Part shown: piece after piece, positions 46,115 through 55,303 of the stretch
Numbering within the stretch: the first letter of the stretch is position 1
How the letters are laid out: every line of letters starts with the position of its first letter
NCBI RefSeq assembly: GCF_027625475.1
Contig: NZ_CP115174.1
Coordinates: 1,674,001-1,738,000 of the forward strand
DNA: 64,000 bases
Direction: 5' to 3'
DNA from: Sphingomonas abietis
GTDB taxonomy: Bacteria > Pseudomonadota > Alphaproteobacteria > Sphingomonadales > Sphingomonadaceae
The notes under the pieces: generated by a model
What the model was told of the DNA's origin: nothing
What the model saw: only the letters and a program-made list of their open reading frames with translations
Databases searched by the model: none
Made by a program: the position numbers and the translations under genes

Positions 46115-47352
46115 AGCCGCTCGGCCCGATCCCGCCCGGCTATGGCGCCGATGCCGCCGGGCAGCTGTCGATCGGCGGTCATGACGTCGCCTCGCTGATC
46201 GGGATGGCCGGCGATACGCCTCTGTTCGTCTACGATCTGGCGATGGTCGCGGCGCGGGTCGCGGCGTTGCGGGCGGCGATGCCGGCAGGGCTGGAAATCC
46301 ATTATGCGATCAAGGCCAACCCGTTCGTGCCGCTGGTCGAAGCGATGGCCAGGATGGTCGATGGCTTCGATGTCGCCTCGGAAGGCGAGCTGGTGCGCGC
46401 GATCACGGCGGGTATGGGAGCGGCGCACATCAGCTTCGCCGGCCCCGGCAAGCGGACGCGGGAGCTGGAAGCCGCGATCCGTGCCGGTGCCACGATCAAT
46501 CTCGAATCCGAACGCGAGGCGGAGCGCGCGCTGGCGGCGGCTGACGGGCTCGGCCTGACCCCGCGCCTCGCGGTGCGGGTGAACCCCGAATTCGAGCTGC
46601 GCGGATCGGGAATGCGGATGGGGGGCGGTGCCAAGCCCTTCGGTGTCGATCAGGCGCGGGTGGTGCCGCTGGTCCGTCGGCTGGTCGCGGCCGGCGCGGA
46701 CTATCGCGGGCTGCACATCTTCGCCGGCTCCCAGTCGCTCGACGGCGCCGCGATCATCGAGACCCAGGCCAACAGCGTCGCGCTTGCCCACCGGATCGAT
46801 GCCGAAAGCGGCGCGCGCGCACCACTGGTCAATCTCGGCGGGGGCTTCGGCATCCCCTATTTCGCGGGCGACAAGGCGATCGACGTCACCGCGATCGGCG
46901 CGGCGCTGGCCGATTGGATCGGCGACGAGCCGCAGCGCTACGCGATTGAGCTGGGGCGCTGGCTGGTGGCGGAGGCCGGCGTCTATCTCACCCGCATCGT
47001 CGAGCGGAAGGATAGCCACGGCAAGACCTTCCTCGTCACCGACGGCGGGCTGCATCACCAATTGGCCGCGTCGGGCAATTTCGGCACGGTCGTCCGCCGC
47101 AACTATCCGGTCGCGGTCGCCGGTCGGTTCGGGGACGATGCGGAGGAGGAGGTCAGCGTCGTCGGCTGCCTCTGCACGCCGCTCGACCGGCTCGCCGACG
47201 ATGCGATGTTGCCCCGCGCGGACGAGGGTGACGTCATCGCCGTGTTCCTGGCCGGGGCCTATGGCGCCACCGCTTCCCCGGCGGCGTTCCTGGGCCATCC
47301 GCCGGCCCGCGAAATCGCCATTTCTGCTGTAAACGCTGCTGCCCTAACGTAA
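46111..47352 (+). CDS. Exosortase A system-associated PLP-dependent decarboxylase
   Basis: 413 residues, alanine-racemase-fold type III decarboxylase related to LysA/ornithine decarboxylase. The PLP lysine is K68 (EIHYAIKANP). HIFAGSQ, LGGGFGIPYF (glycine loop for PLP phosphate), ELGRWLVAEAG and GCLCTPLD (active-site Cys) follow. Decarboxylates an amino acid, probably to give an amine building block for the polymer or for the ACP pathway. Confidence 0.92.
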   Translation: MKPLGPIPPGYGADAAGQLSIGGHDVASLIGMAGDTPLFVYDLAMVAARVAALRAAMPAGLEIHYAIKANPFVPLVEAMARMVDGFDVASEGELVRAITAGMGAAHISFAGPGKRTRELEAAIRAGATINLESEREAERALAAADGLGLTPRLAVRVNPEFELRGSGMRMGGGAKPFGVDQARVVPLVRRLVAAGADYRGLHIFAGSQSLDGAAIIETQANSVALAHRIDAESGARAPLVNLGGGFGIPYFAGDKAIDVTAIGAALADWIGDEPQRYAIELGRWLVAEAGVYLTRIVERKDSHGKTFLVTDGGLHHQLAASGNFGTVVRRNYPVAVAGRFGDDAEEEVSVVGCLCTPLDRLADDAMLPRADEGDVIAVFLAGAYGATASPAAFLGHPPAREIAISAVNAAALT

Positions 47353-47452
47353 AATTCACCTCTCCGGGGCTAGGCCGAGTGTCGAACGACCCAGGCGGGT
47401 GTATGTCGATGCATCGGCATGCAGGCCGTCCTGACGGCTAAGGGGATTTGTT

Positions 47453-48094
47453 ATGCGGTTCGAGGGCGCTTCTAAGACGGTGCTGGCAGCCATGATGGCG
47501 AGCGTCGTCACCGGTTGCGCATCCACGAGCAGTGGTCCGGTGCTGCCGCCCGCGACCTTCGTGTCCAATCAGCAGGATCCCGGCGAGCAATATCTGATCG
47601 GCCCGCTCGATCAGCTCACCATCTTCGTGTGGCGCAATCCGGAGCTCGGCGCCAAGGTGCAGGTCCGCCCCGACGGCCGCATCACCACGCCGCTGATCGC
47701 CGACCTGCCCGCGACCGGCAAGACGCCTGCGCAGCTCGCCGACGACATCAAGGTGGCGCTCAGCAAATATGTCTCCGATCCGCTGGTGTCGGTGATGGTG
47801 GACAATTTCTCGGGCACCTTCTCGCAGCAGATCCGGGTGGTCGGCGCGACCGACAAGCCCGCGAGCCTGCCCTATCGCGCCAACATGACCCTGCTCGACG
47901 CGATGATCGCGGTCGGCGGACTGTCCCAATATGCGGCAGGTGACCGGGCCAAGCTGGTGCGTTATGACAAGGCAACGGGTAAGCAGCACGAATATCCGCT
48001 CAAAATCGCCAGGCTGGTGAAGCATGGCGACGTAAAGGCGAACGTGAAGCTGGAACCGGGCGACGTCATCATCATCCCCGAGAGCATGTTCTGA
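47453..48094 (+). CDS. XrtA system polysaccharide export lipoprotein (Wza-like)
   Basis: 213 residues. Lipobox VTGC (C22) after a signal peptide; the poly_export domain runs from YLIGPLDQLTIFVWRNPEL through VRPDGRITTPLI, followed by a SLBB repeat (IRVVGATDKPASLPYRANMTLLDAMIAVGGL). AAGGGG precedes the ATG. Outer-membrane export channel component. The 100-bp gap before it may hold a secondary promoter. Confidence 0.94.
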   Translation: MRFEGASKTVLAAMMASVVTGCASTSSGPVLPPATFVSNQQDPGEQYLIGPLDQLTIFVWRNPELGAKVQVRPDGRITTPLIADLPATGKTPAQLADDIKVALSKYVSDPLVSVMVDNFSGTFSQQIRVVGATDKPASLPYRANMTLLDAMIAVGGLSQYAAGDRAKLVRYDKATGKQHEYPLKIARLVKHGDVKANVKLEPGDVIIIPESMF

Positions 48095-48117
48095 GCGGCG
48101 CGGGCTGAGGCAAGCAC

Positions 48118-49656
48118 ATGCAGGCGATCCTCGACGAGATTCGTATCGGCATCCACGCCGTCTGGCGCCGCCGCTGGCTGGCGCTGGCGGTGGCGTGGGC
48201 GATCGCGCTGGTGGGCTGGCTCGCCATCTCGCTCATCCCCAACACCTATCAGAGCAAGGCGAAGATCTACATCACGCCGCAGTCGATCCTGCCGCAGGCG
48301 GTGGGGATCAGCGCCAACGACCAGCAGCAGGATATCGACAGCTTCCGCCAGACGCTGACCTCGGCCGACAATCTGACCGGGATCGTCAAGTCGACGCCGG
48401 AACTGGCCAAGCAGGCGGGCACGCCCCGCGATCTCGCCGCGCAGGTGACGCGCCTCTCCAACGCGATCGCGATCAAGTCGACGCAGGACAATCTGTTCGA
48501 GCTCGACGTCAGCCTGTCCGGCGGCGGCTACACCGACTCGCAAAACGCGCATCTGACCCAGATCGTCGGGCAGAAGGTGCTGGATGCCTTCTATTCGAGC
48601 TATTCCGCCGGCAATGCCGACGAGGCGCAACGCTCGCTCAAGTTCCTCGATGCCCAGCTCGCCCAGCGTGGCGCCCAGTTGCAGGATGCCGAGAACAAGC
48701 AGCAGGCGTTCGAGACCAAATATATGGGGATGCTGCCCGGCACCGGCTCGATCGCCGACCGGATGCAGGCCGCCCAGTCGCAGCTGCAGGATGTCGAGAC
48801 CAACCTCGCGGCGGCGCAAAGCTCGCTGGCGGCGGTCAATGGTCAGTTGGCCGGCACGCCTGCCACGATCGCCGGCCCGCCGTCTGCGACCGGCGCCGGT
48901 GGCCCGCGCGAGCGGATGGGCCAGTTGCAGGCGCAGCTCGCCGCCGATCAGGCGCAGGGCTGGACCGATCAGCATCCCGACGTGATCGCGCTCAAGAGCC
49001 AGATCGCGCGCCTGTCCGGCGCGGCGGCGGCCGATGTCGGCGGCGGTGCCAACAGCCAGCCCAACCCGGCCTATCTCTCGCTGCGCTCGATGCAGGCGGA
49101 CAAGCAGGCGACCTATGCCGCGCTCTCCACCCGCCGCGCCCAGCTGCAGGCCGATCTCGCGAGCTTCGCCGCCAAGCAGGCCGGCGCCCCCGAACTGACC
49201 GCCCAGCAATCCCAGCTGTCGCGCGATCATGACGTGCTCCAGCAGCAATATGACAAGATGCTCCAGGATCGCGAGGCGATCAAATTGCGCGCCGATGCCC
49301 AGAGTTCGGATGGCAGCGTGCAGTTCCGCGTCATCGATCCGCCGAGCTTCTCGCGGGTGCCGGCCAAGCCGATGCGGCCGGTGCTGCTGATCGCGGTGCT
49401 GATCGTCGCCTGTGCCGGCGGGGCCGCCGTCGCCTTCCTCCGCCAGAAGCTGCTGTCGAGCTATTCGACCCCGGCCGGGCTGGCGGCGGCGAGCGGCCTG
49501 CCGGTGCTGGGTGCGGTCAGCTATGTACGGGGGCCGAAGCAGAAGGCCGTCGAGAAGCAGCAGTTGAAATGGTTCGCGGGGGCGGGCGGCGCGCTGGCGG
49601 GGGCGTTGATGCTCCTGCTCGCGGTCGAATTCGTCCAACGCGGCTTGATGGCGTGA
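48118..49656 (+). CDS. XrtA system chain-length determinant (Wzz/GumC-like)
   Basis: 512 residues. Membrane helix near the N-terminus (about 22-42), a Wzz domain (LIPNTYQSKAKIYITPQSILPQ), a long Gln/Ala-rich coiled coil (about 150-410), then two C-terminal helices (about 420-440 and 488-510). It controls polymer length and docks the kinase encoded next. No kinase motif in this protein. Confidence 0.92.
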   Translation: MQAILDEIRIGIHAVWRRRWLALAVAWAIALVGWLAISLIPNTYQSKAKIYITPQSILPQAVGISANDQQQDIDSFRQTLTSADNLTGIVKSTPELAKQAGTPRDLAAQVTRLSNAIAIKSTQDNLFELDVSLSGGGYTDSQNAHLTQIVGQKVLDAFYSSYSAGNADEAQRSLKFLDAQLAQRGAQLQDAENKQQAFETKYMGMLPGTGSIADRMQAAQSQLQDVETNLAAAQSSLAAVNGQLAGTPATIAGPPSATGAGGPRERMGQLQAQLAADQAQGWTDQHPDVIALKSQIARLSGAAAADVGGGANSQPNPAYLSLRSMQADKQATYAALSTRRAQLQADLASFAAKQAGAPELTAQQSQLSRDHDVLQQQYDKMLQDREAIKLRADAQSSDGSVQFRVIDPPSFSRVPAKPMRPVLLIAVLIVACAGGAAVAFLRQKLLSSYSTPAGLAAASGLPVLGAVSYVRGPKQKAVEKQQLKWFAGAGGALAGALMLLLAVEFVQRGLMA

Positions 49657-49670
49657 AAGACAGGGCCGGC

Positions 49671-50621
49671 ATGAGCAAACATACCCCCATCGCGCCCGAT
49701 CCCGAGGGCAATGGCCGCCCGAAGGGGCCGCGTGGCCCTTCGCTCGTCGAGCGGGCGGCGAACGTCTATGATTTCGGCGAAAAGCTGCGAGGCCCGGGTC
49801 AGCCGGAGGCGGTGCCGCAGCCGGTGCCGCCCGCCGCGCCGGTCTCGTTCGCGCCGGCGGCGCAGCCGGTCGTCGCGCCCGCGTGGCAGGGGCCGGCCGC
49901 CACGCCGCGCTTCGGCCGGATCGCGATGGACGATCTGCGCGATGGCGGCTTCATCGTGCCGGACAGCGGCGCTACCGCGCTCGCCGAGGAGTTCCGCATC
50001 GTCAAGCGCCAGCTGCTGCGCGGCATGGACGAGACGCCGACCGGGCGGACCATCCTGATCGGCTCGGCCCGGCCCGACGAGGGCAAGACCTTCTGCGCGA
50101 TCAACCTGGCGCTCAGCCTCGCCGCCGAGAAGGACGCCGAGGTGATCCTGATCGACGCCGACGTCGCCAAGCCGGAAATCCTCTCGACCCTCGGCCTCGA
50201 AGGCGGCCCCGGCCTGATCGACGCGATCGCCGATGCCGGCATCGACGTCGAAGGGTGCATCATCCGCACCGACATTCCCGGCCTCTCGGTGCTGCCCGCC
50301 GGTCGCCAGACCAACGAGGCGACCGAATTGCTCGCCTCGGCCCGGACCACGCAGGTGCTGGAGCGGCTGCGGACGCGCGATCCCCGCCGCATCATCCTGT
50401 TCGATTCGCCCCCGGCGCTCGCGGCCTCGCCGGCCTCGGTGCTGGCAATGCACGCCGGCCAGCTGCTGTTCGTTGTCCGCGCCGAGAAGACCGGCGAGAC
50501 CGAATTGCGCGAGGCGCTCGAACTGCTCTCGGCCTGCCCGAAGCCGCAGCTGCTGCTGAACGGCGTGGAGTTCGGCGGCTCCAGCCGTCGCTTCGGCCGC
50601 TATTACGGATTGCAGGGATGA
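49671..50621 (+). CDS. XrtA-associated tyrosine autokinase (BY-kinase)
   Basis: 316 residues from the ATG at 49671 (GTG at 49653 is an alternative overlapping the previous stop). Pro-rich N-terminus, then Walker A GSARPDEGKT (131-140), Walker A' VILIDADVAKP, and Walker B FDSPPALAASP. The C-terminus ends RRFGRYYGLQG, a short tyrosine cluster for autophosphorylation. It regulates chain length/export with the preceding membrane protein. Confidence 0.92.
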   Translation: MSKHTPIAPDPEGNGRPKGPRGPSLVERAANVYDFGEKLRGPGQPEAVPQPVPPAAPVSFAPAAQPVVAPAWQGPAATPRFGRIAMDDLRDGGFIVPDSGATALAEEFRIVKRQLLRGMDETPTGRTILIGSARPDEGKTFCAINLALSLAAEKDAEVILIDADVAKPEILSTLGLEGGPGLIDAIADAGIDVEGCIIRTDIPGLSVLPAGRQTNEATELLASARTTQVLERLRTRDPRRIILFDSPPALAASPASVLAMHAGQLLFVVRAEKTGETELREALELLSACPKPQLLLNGVEFGGSSRRFGRYYGLQG

Positions 50622-52228
50622 GACGGATCGTCCTCCCCTCCGCATGGCTCGGCATGCTGGCGCTCGTCGCGGCGCCGGCCGCCGCGCGGACCACGATCAC
50701 GCCCTATATCGAGGTGCAGCAGGTCTTCACCGCCGATCTGTCCGGCCATGACCAGGATGCGGTGACCTATACCGGGCTCAGTGCCGGCGTGGATGCGACG
50801 CTCGACGGCAAGCATGTCCAGGGTCAGATCGACTATCGCTACGATCATTATTTCGCCTGGTCCCACAAATATCAGGACAGCGACGTCCACCAGGGGCTCG
50901 GCGTGCTGGTCTACCAGCCGACACCGGAACTGTCGTTCAACGCGGCGGGCATCGCCACCCGCACCAGCGGCAATTACGGCCGCCGCGCGCCGGCCTTCAT
51001 CGCCGGCGACACCAGCAACACCCAGCAGATCTACTCGGCGCAGGTCGGGCCGAGCTATGCGACCAATTTCGGCGATCTGGCCTTCAACGCGGACTATCGT
51101 TTCGCCTGGACGCGCGCGTCGGACGGGGACGGCAGCCTCGATCTCGGCCCCGGTCAGCCGGTGCTTCAGGATAATTTCACCACCACCGATCATGTCGTGG
51201 ACGCCTCGATCGGCACCAAGCCGGGTGGGTTGGGCCTGCCGGTCGGCCTCACGCTGTCGGGCGGTGCCAGCCGGGATCAGATCCATTTCCTCGGTGGGCG
51301 GATGGACGATTATTATGGCCGGGCCGATATCACCGTGCCGATCACGCCTGCGATCGCCGCGGTCGGCGGGGTCGGCTACGAGCGCAACCGGGCCGGGCAG
51401 GACGCGATCCTGACCGATGCGGACGGCAATGCCATCCTCGACGACAAGCGCCATCTCCAGGGCGATCACAGCAAGAAGCGCCTGCTCTCCTACGATCAGG
51501 ACGGCCTGATCTGGGATGTCGGCGTGCTGTGGCGGCCGAGCGCGCGCACCTCGCTGGAAGTGCGCGGCGGCAAGCGCTGGGGCGAGACGGTCGTCACCGG
51601 CCATTTCCAGCACCAGATCGACCCGAACAGCACGGTCGAGGTCGTCGCCTATGACGATGTGACGAGCTTCGGCCGGCAGCTGAGCAGCGGCGTCGGCTCG
51701 CTGCCGAGCAATTTCAGCAGCTTCGCCGCGCCGATCCCGACGACGCTCGCCGGCTGCGTGTTCGGTGCCAATGGCGGGCAGGGCGGCTGTCTGCCGGCCT
51801 TGTCCTCGGCCAGCTCCGATTTCTATCGCTCGCGTGGCGTCTATGCCAACTGGTCGACCAGCCATGGGCTGTGGACCTATGGCATCGGCGTCGATTACGA
51901 TCATCGCCATTATCTCCAGCCCGATTTCGGCCCGACCATCGCCAACCTCAACGCGGCGAACTCCCAAAGCGTGACGGCCAACGGTGTCGCGGTGCGCAAG
52001 CTCACCCCGGTATCGAGCGTTTCGTTCACGGGTGTCGGCGGCTGGTATGACGACGATGCGCTGAATAGCTCCAGCTACTGGGTCTATGGTGGTGCGCTGA
52101 GCTATTATCGCGGCTTCGGCGAGCATCTGTCGGGCACCGCGTCCGTCAGCATCTTCTCCGGATCGGGCGAGAACCGCAGCAACGACGTAGTCGGCACGGG
52201 CATGGTCTCCGTCCGCTACACGATGTAA
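50618..52228 (+). CDS. XrtA system-associated outer-membrane beta-barrel protein
   Basis: 536 residues. Signal peptide (about 1-23), then ITPYIEVQQVFTADLSG and long alternating strands with many Tyr/Asp turns; no lipobox. It fits the TIGR03016-type outer-membrane family seen in XrtA clusters. Probably a large barrel, perhaps the polysaccharide secretin partner. ATGA overlap with the kinase gene. Confidence 0.85.
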   Translation: MRRIVLPSAWLGMLALVAAPAAARTTITPYIEVQQVFTADLSGHDQDAVTYTGLSAGVDATLDGKHVQGQIDYRYDHYFAWSHKYQDSDVHQGLGVLVYQPTPELSFNAAGIATRTSGNYGRRAPAFIAGDTSNTQQIYSAQVGPSYATNFGDLAFNADYRFAWTRASDGDGSLDLGPGQPVLQDNFTTTDHVVDASIGTKPGGLGLPVGLTLSGGASRDQIHFLGGRMDDYYGRADITVPITPAIAAVGGVGYERNRAGQDAILTDADGNAILDDKRHLQGDHSKKRLLSYDQDGLIWDVGVLWRPSARTSLEVRGGKRWGETVVTGHFQHQIDPNSTVEVVAYDDVTSFGRQLSSGVGSLPSNFSSFAAPIPTTLAGCVFGANGGQGGCLPALSSASSDFYRSRGVYANWSTSHGLWTYGIGVDYDHRHYLQPDFGPTIANLNAANSQSVTANGVAVRKLTPVSSVSFTGVGGWYDDDALNSSSYWVYGGALSYYRGFGEHLSGTASVSIFSGSGENRSNDVVGTGMVSVRYTM

Positions 52229-52244
52229 CTGGGAAGGCCGAGTT

Positions 52245-53324
52245 ATGTATGATCGCCATTATGGCTTCACCGATCGCCCATTCCAGCTGACGCCGGACGC
52301 GCGCTTCTGGTTCGAGAGCAAGACCCACCGCACCGCCATGGCCTATCTCGGTTATGGTCTGGCGCAGGGCGAGGGCTTCATCGTCATCACCGGCGACGTC
52401 GGTGCGGGCAAGACCACGCTGGTCGGCCATCTGATGGCCTCGATCGATCCGCAGCGGCTCCATGTTCTCCGCCTGGTTTCGACCCAGGTCGAGGATGAGG
52501 ACATGCTGCGGCTCACCGCCCAGCAGCTCGGCCTCGCCACCGAAGGCCTCGCTAAGGCGCAGCTGCTCGATCGGATCGAGCGGACGCTGCGCCTCCACGC
52601 CGCCGAAGGCCGCCAGACGCTGCTGATCGTGGACGAGGCGCAGAACCTGCCGCTCTCCGCGCTCGAAGAGCTGCGGATGCTGTCCAACTTCCAGAATGGC
52701 GGGCAGGCGCTGCTCCAGATCTTCCTGCTCGGCCAGCCGGAGTTCCGCGATCGCTTCCAGCATTCCGAGCATCTCGAGCAGCTGCGCCAGCGCGTGATCG
52801 CCACTCACCATCTGACCCCGATGGAGGAGGAGGAGATCGCCCCCTATATCGGCCACCGCCTGTCGCTGGTCGGCTGGACGGGCAATCCCGATTTCACCGA
52901 GGACAGCTTCGCGGCGTTCTACAAGCATTCGGGCGGCGTGCCGCGTCGGCTGAACATGCTGGCGGGCCGCGTGCTGTTGCACGGTTCGGTCGAAGGGCTC
53001 GATCGCATCGACGCCCACACGGTCGATCTCGTCGCGGCCGACATGGGTGAGGAGCGCGCGAGCGCGCCGGCGCCCGATCCGGCCGAGGCGAGGCGCCGCG
53101 CGATCGAGGCAGCGCCGCCGACCGAGGCCGCCCCCGTCCGCATCGTCACCGCGCAGGATCCCGAACTGCTCGATCGCATCGCCTCGCTCGAAGAGCGGCT
53201 CGACGAGCAGGAGGCCGCGATCCGTCGCGTGCTGACCCTGCTGATCGACTGGGTGGAGCGCGAGGAGCCGATCGGCGCAGGTATAAGCTCGGGCGCAGGC
53301 GCGCGCTACTCCACCACCCGCTGA
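52245..53324 (+). CDS. XrtA system-associated ATPase (ExeA/GspA-like)
   Basis: 359 residues. MYDRHYGFTDRPFQLTPD is the ExeA-like opening. Walker A GDVGAGKTT (50-58), Walker B LLIVDEAQ (about 125-132), and GGVPRRLNMLAGR (sensor-2 type). A Glu/Ala coiled coil ends the protein. These AAA+ ATPases are constant members of XrtA clusters; the role is unproven, possibly assembly of envelope components. Confidence 0.92.
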   Translation: MYDRHYGFTDRPFQLTPDARFWFESKTHRTAMAYLGYGLAQGEGFIVITGDVGAGKTTLVGHLMASIDPQRLHVLRLVSTQVEDEDMLRLTAQQLGLATEGLAKAQLLDRIERTLRLHAAEGRQTLLIVDEAQNLPLSALEELRMLSNFQNGGQALLQIFLLGQPEFRDRFQHSEHLEQLRQRVIATHHLTPMEEEEIAPYIGHRLSLVGWTGNPDFTEDSFAAFYKHSGGVPRRLNMLAGRVLLHGSVEGLDRIDAHTVDLVAADMGEERASAPAPDPAEARRRAIEAAPPTEAAPVRIVTAQDPELLDRIASLEERLDEQEAAIRRVLTLLIDWVEREEPIGAGISSGAGARYSTTR

Positions 53325-53404
53325 GCGGGGCGCATCCGATGTCCGTTTCCTTTCGCCATGATGGCGAGGGCCGCTATCCTGTCGCCCCGGGCGAAGGGGG
53401 AATG

Positions 53405-54244
53405 ATGATCCGCAACGCGATGTCGGTCGATATCGAGGACTGGTTCCAGGTCGGCGCCTTCGAGAAGGTGATCGCCAAGGCCGACTGGCCGCGCCTCGAA
53501 AGCCGCGTGCAGCGCAACACCGATGCGGTGCTCGACCTGTTCGCGCGAACCGGGGTGAAGGCGACCTTCTTCACGCTCGGCTGGGTGGCGGAGCGGGCGC
53601 CTCTGCAGATGCGCCGGATCATCGCCGAGGGCCACGAGATCGCCAGCCATGGCTGGGACCATGATCGCGTCTTCACCCTGACGCCGGACCAGTTCCGCGC
53701 CGATCTGCGCCGTGCGAAGGCGGCGATCGAGGATGCGGCGGGCGCCGCCGTCACCGGCTATCGCGCGCCGAGCTTCTCGATCGACACCCGCACGCCCTGG
53801 GCGCACCCGATCCTGGCCGAGGAAGGCTATGCCTATTCCTCGTCGGTCGCGCCGGTGAAACATGATCATTATGGCTGGCCCGAAAGTCCACGCTTCGTGT
53901 GGAAGCCGGTGGCGGACAGCGCTATGCTCGAACTGCCCGTCACCACCGCGAAGCTTGGCGAGCGGACGCTGGCGGCGGGCGGCGGCGGCTTCTTCCGGCT
54001 GCTGCCCTATCGCTTCAGCCGCTGGGCGATCCGCCAGGTGAATGGCGAGGCCGACCGGCCGGCGGTGTTCTACTTCCACCCCTGGGAGATCGATCCCGGC
54101 CAGCCGCGCATGGCCGGCGCGCCACTCAGGTCGCGCCTGCGCCACTATAGCCGGTTGTCGGCGATGGAGGGCAAGCTGGAGCGGCTGCTCGGCGAATTCG
54201 CCTGGGATCGGGTCGATCGCGTCGTCGCCGGCCAGCGGGCATGA
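53405..54244 (+). CDS. XrtA system polysaccharide deacetylase
   Basis: 279 residues from the second of two ATGs (53402, 53405) behind GAAGGGGGA; a longer reading from 53339 lacks a ribosome site. NodB-type carbohydrate esterase 4: SVDIEDWFQV (catalytic Asp and metal Asp), SHGWDH (metal His pair), GYRAPSFSID, and FYFHPWEID near the end. Removes N-acetyl groups from the polymer, probably in the periplasm. ATGA overlap with the FemAB gene. Confidence 0.92.
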   Translation: MIRNAMSVDIEDWFQVGAFEKVIAKADWPRLESRVQRNTDAVLDLFARTGVKATFFTLGWVAERAPLQMRRIIAEGHEIASHGWDHDRVFTLTPDQFRADLRRAKAAIEDAAGAAVTGYRAPSFSIDTRTPWAHPILAEEGYAYSSSVAPVKHDHYGWPESPRFVWKPVADSAMLELPVTTAKLGERTLAAGGGGFFRLLPYRFSRWAIRQVNGEADRPAVFYFHPWEIDPGQPRMAGAPLRSRLRHYSRLSAMEGKLERLLGEFAWDRVDRVVAGQRA

Positions 54245-55299
54245 ATCCGGCCGAAGCGGTGTTGCCGATTGATATCCGGGGCGAGGCCGACAGAGTGGCG
54301 ATTGCCGCCTATGTCCGCGCCCATCCGCAGGGCACACCCTTTCACCTTCCGGCCTGGCTTGATGGGGTGGAGAAGGGCACCGGCCACCGGGCGCATATGC
54401 TGGTGGCGGAGCGGGGCGGGCGGATCGCCGGTGTGCTGCCGCTGACGGCGGTGAAGTCGCTGCTGTTCGGCAAGGCGATGGCGTCGAGCGGCTTTGCCGT
54501 CGGCGGCGGCGTGCTGGCCGACGACGCGGCGGTGGCCGAGGCGCTGATCGACGCGGGCTGGGCGCTCGCCGCGAAGCTTGGGATGCCGAGCCTCGAACTG
54601 CGCGGCGGCGCGATGCCGACCGGCGGCGCATGGACGCTCAAGACCGAAAGCTATGCCGGCTTCGTGCGTCCGCTCGCAGCCGATGACGAGGCCGAGCTGA
54701 AGGCGATCCCGCGCAAGCAGCGCGCGGAGGTCCGCAAGGCGCTCGATGGCGGGCTGACGGTCGAGATCGGCACCGGCCGTGCTGATCGCGCCGCGCACTA
54801 TGCCGTCTATGCCGAGAGCGTGCGCAATCTCGGCACGCCGGTCTTCCCGAAGGCGCTGTTCGCCGGCATGCTCGATGCGTTCGGCGACGATGCCGACATC
54901 CTCACCGTGCGGCAGGGCGGTCAGCCGGTTGCCTCGGTGCTGAGCCTGTACCACAATGGTACGGTGATGCCCTATTGGGGGGGCGGCACCTTCGGGGCGC
55001 GAGCGTTGAGGGCGAATGAGCTGATGTATTTCTCGCTGATGCGCCATGCCCGCCGACGCGGCTGCAGGGCGTTCGATTTCGGCCGTTCCAAGCCCGGCAC
55101 CGGCGCCTTCGCCTACAAGAAGAATTGGGGCTTCGAGCCGCAGCCGCTGGCCTATGCGATCCGCACCGCGGACGGGCAGGCGCCGCGCGAAGTCAATCCG
55201 CTCAACCCCAAATATCAGGCGAAGATCAGAGCGTGGCAGAAGCTGCCGCTGTGGCTGGCCAACATATTGGGGCCGCCGATCGCGCGGGGGCTGGGCTGA
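54241..55299 (+). CDS. FemAB-family XrtA-associated protein
   Basis: 352 residues. Two GNAT-like halves: FHLPAWLDGVEKGTGH with a PLTAVKSLLFG loop, then YAVYAESVRNLGTPVFPKALF, SLYHNGTVMPYWGGG and FDFGRSKPGTGAFAYKKNWGFEP, the FemAB signature. Members ligate an amino acyl group (from aminoacyl-tRNA or another donor) to amino sugars. A second FemAB/GNAT-type protein is at the head of the minus arm. Confidence 0.92.
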   Translation: MNPAEAVLPIDIRGEADRVAIAAYVRAHPQGTPFHLPAWLDGVEKGTGHRAHMLVAERGGRIAGVLPLTAVKSLLFGKAMASSGFAVGGGVLADDAAVAEALIDAGWALAAKLGMPSLELRGGAMPTGGAWTLKTESYAGFVRPLAADDEAELKAIPRKQRAEVRKALDGGLTVEIGTGRADRAAHYAVYAESVRNLGTPVFPKALFAGMLDAFGDDADILTVRQGGQPVASVLSLYHNGTVMPYWGGGTFGARALRANELMYFSLMRHARRRGCRAFDFGRSKPGTGAFAYKKNWGFEPQPLAYAIRTADGQAPREVNPLNPKYQAKIRAWQKLPLWLANILGPPIARGLG

Positions 55300-55303
55300 T
55301 CGG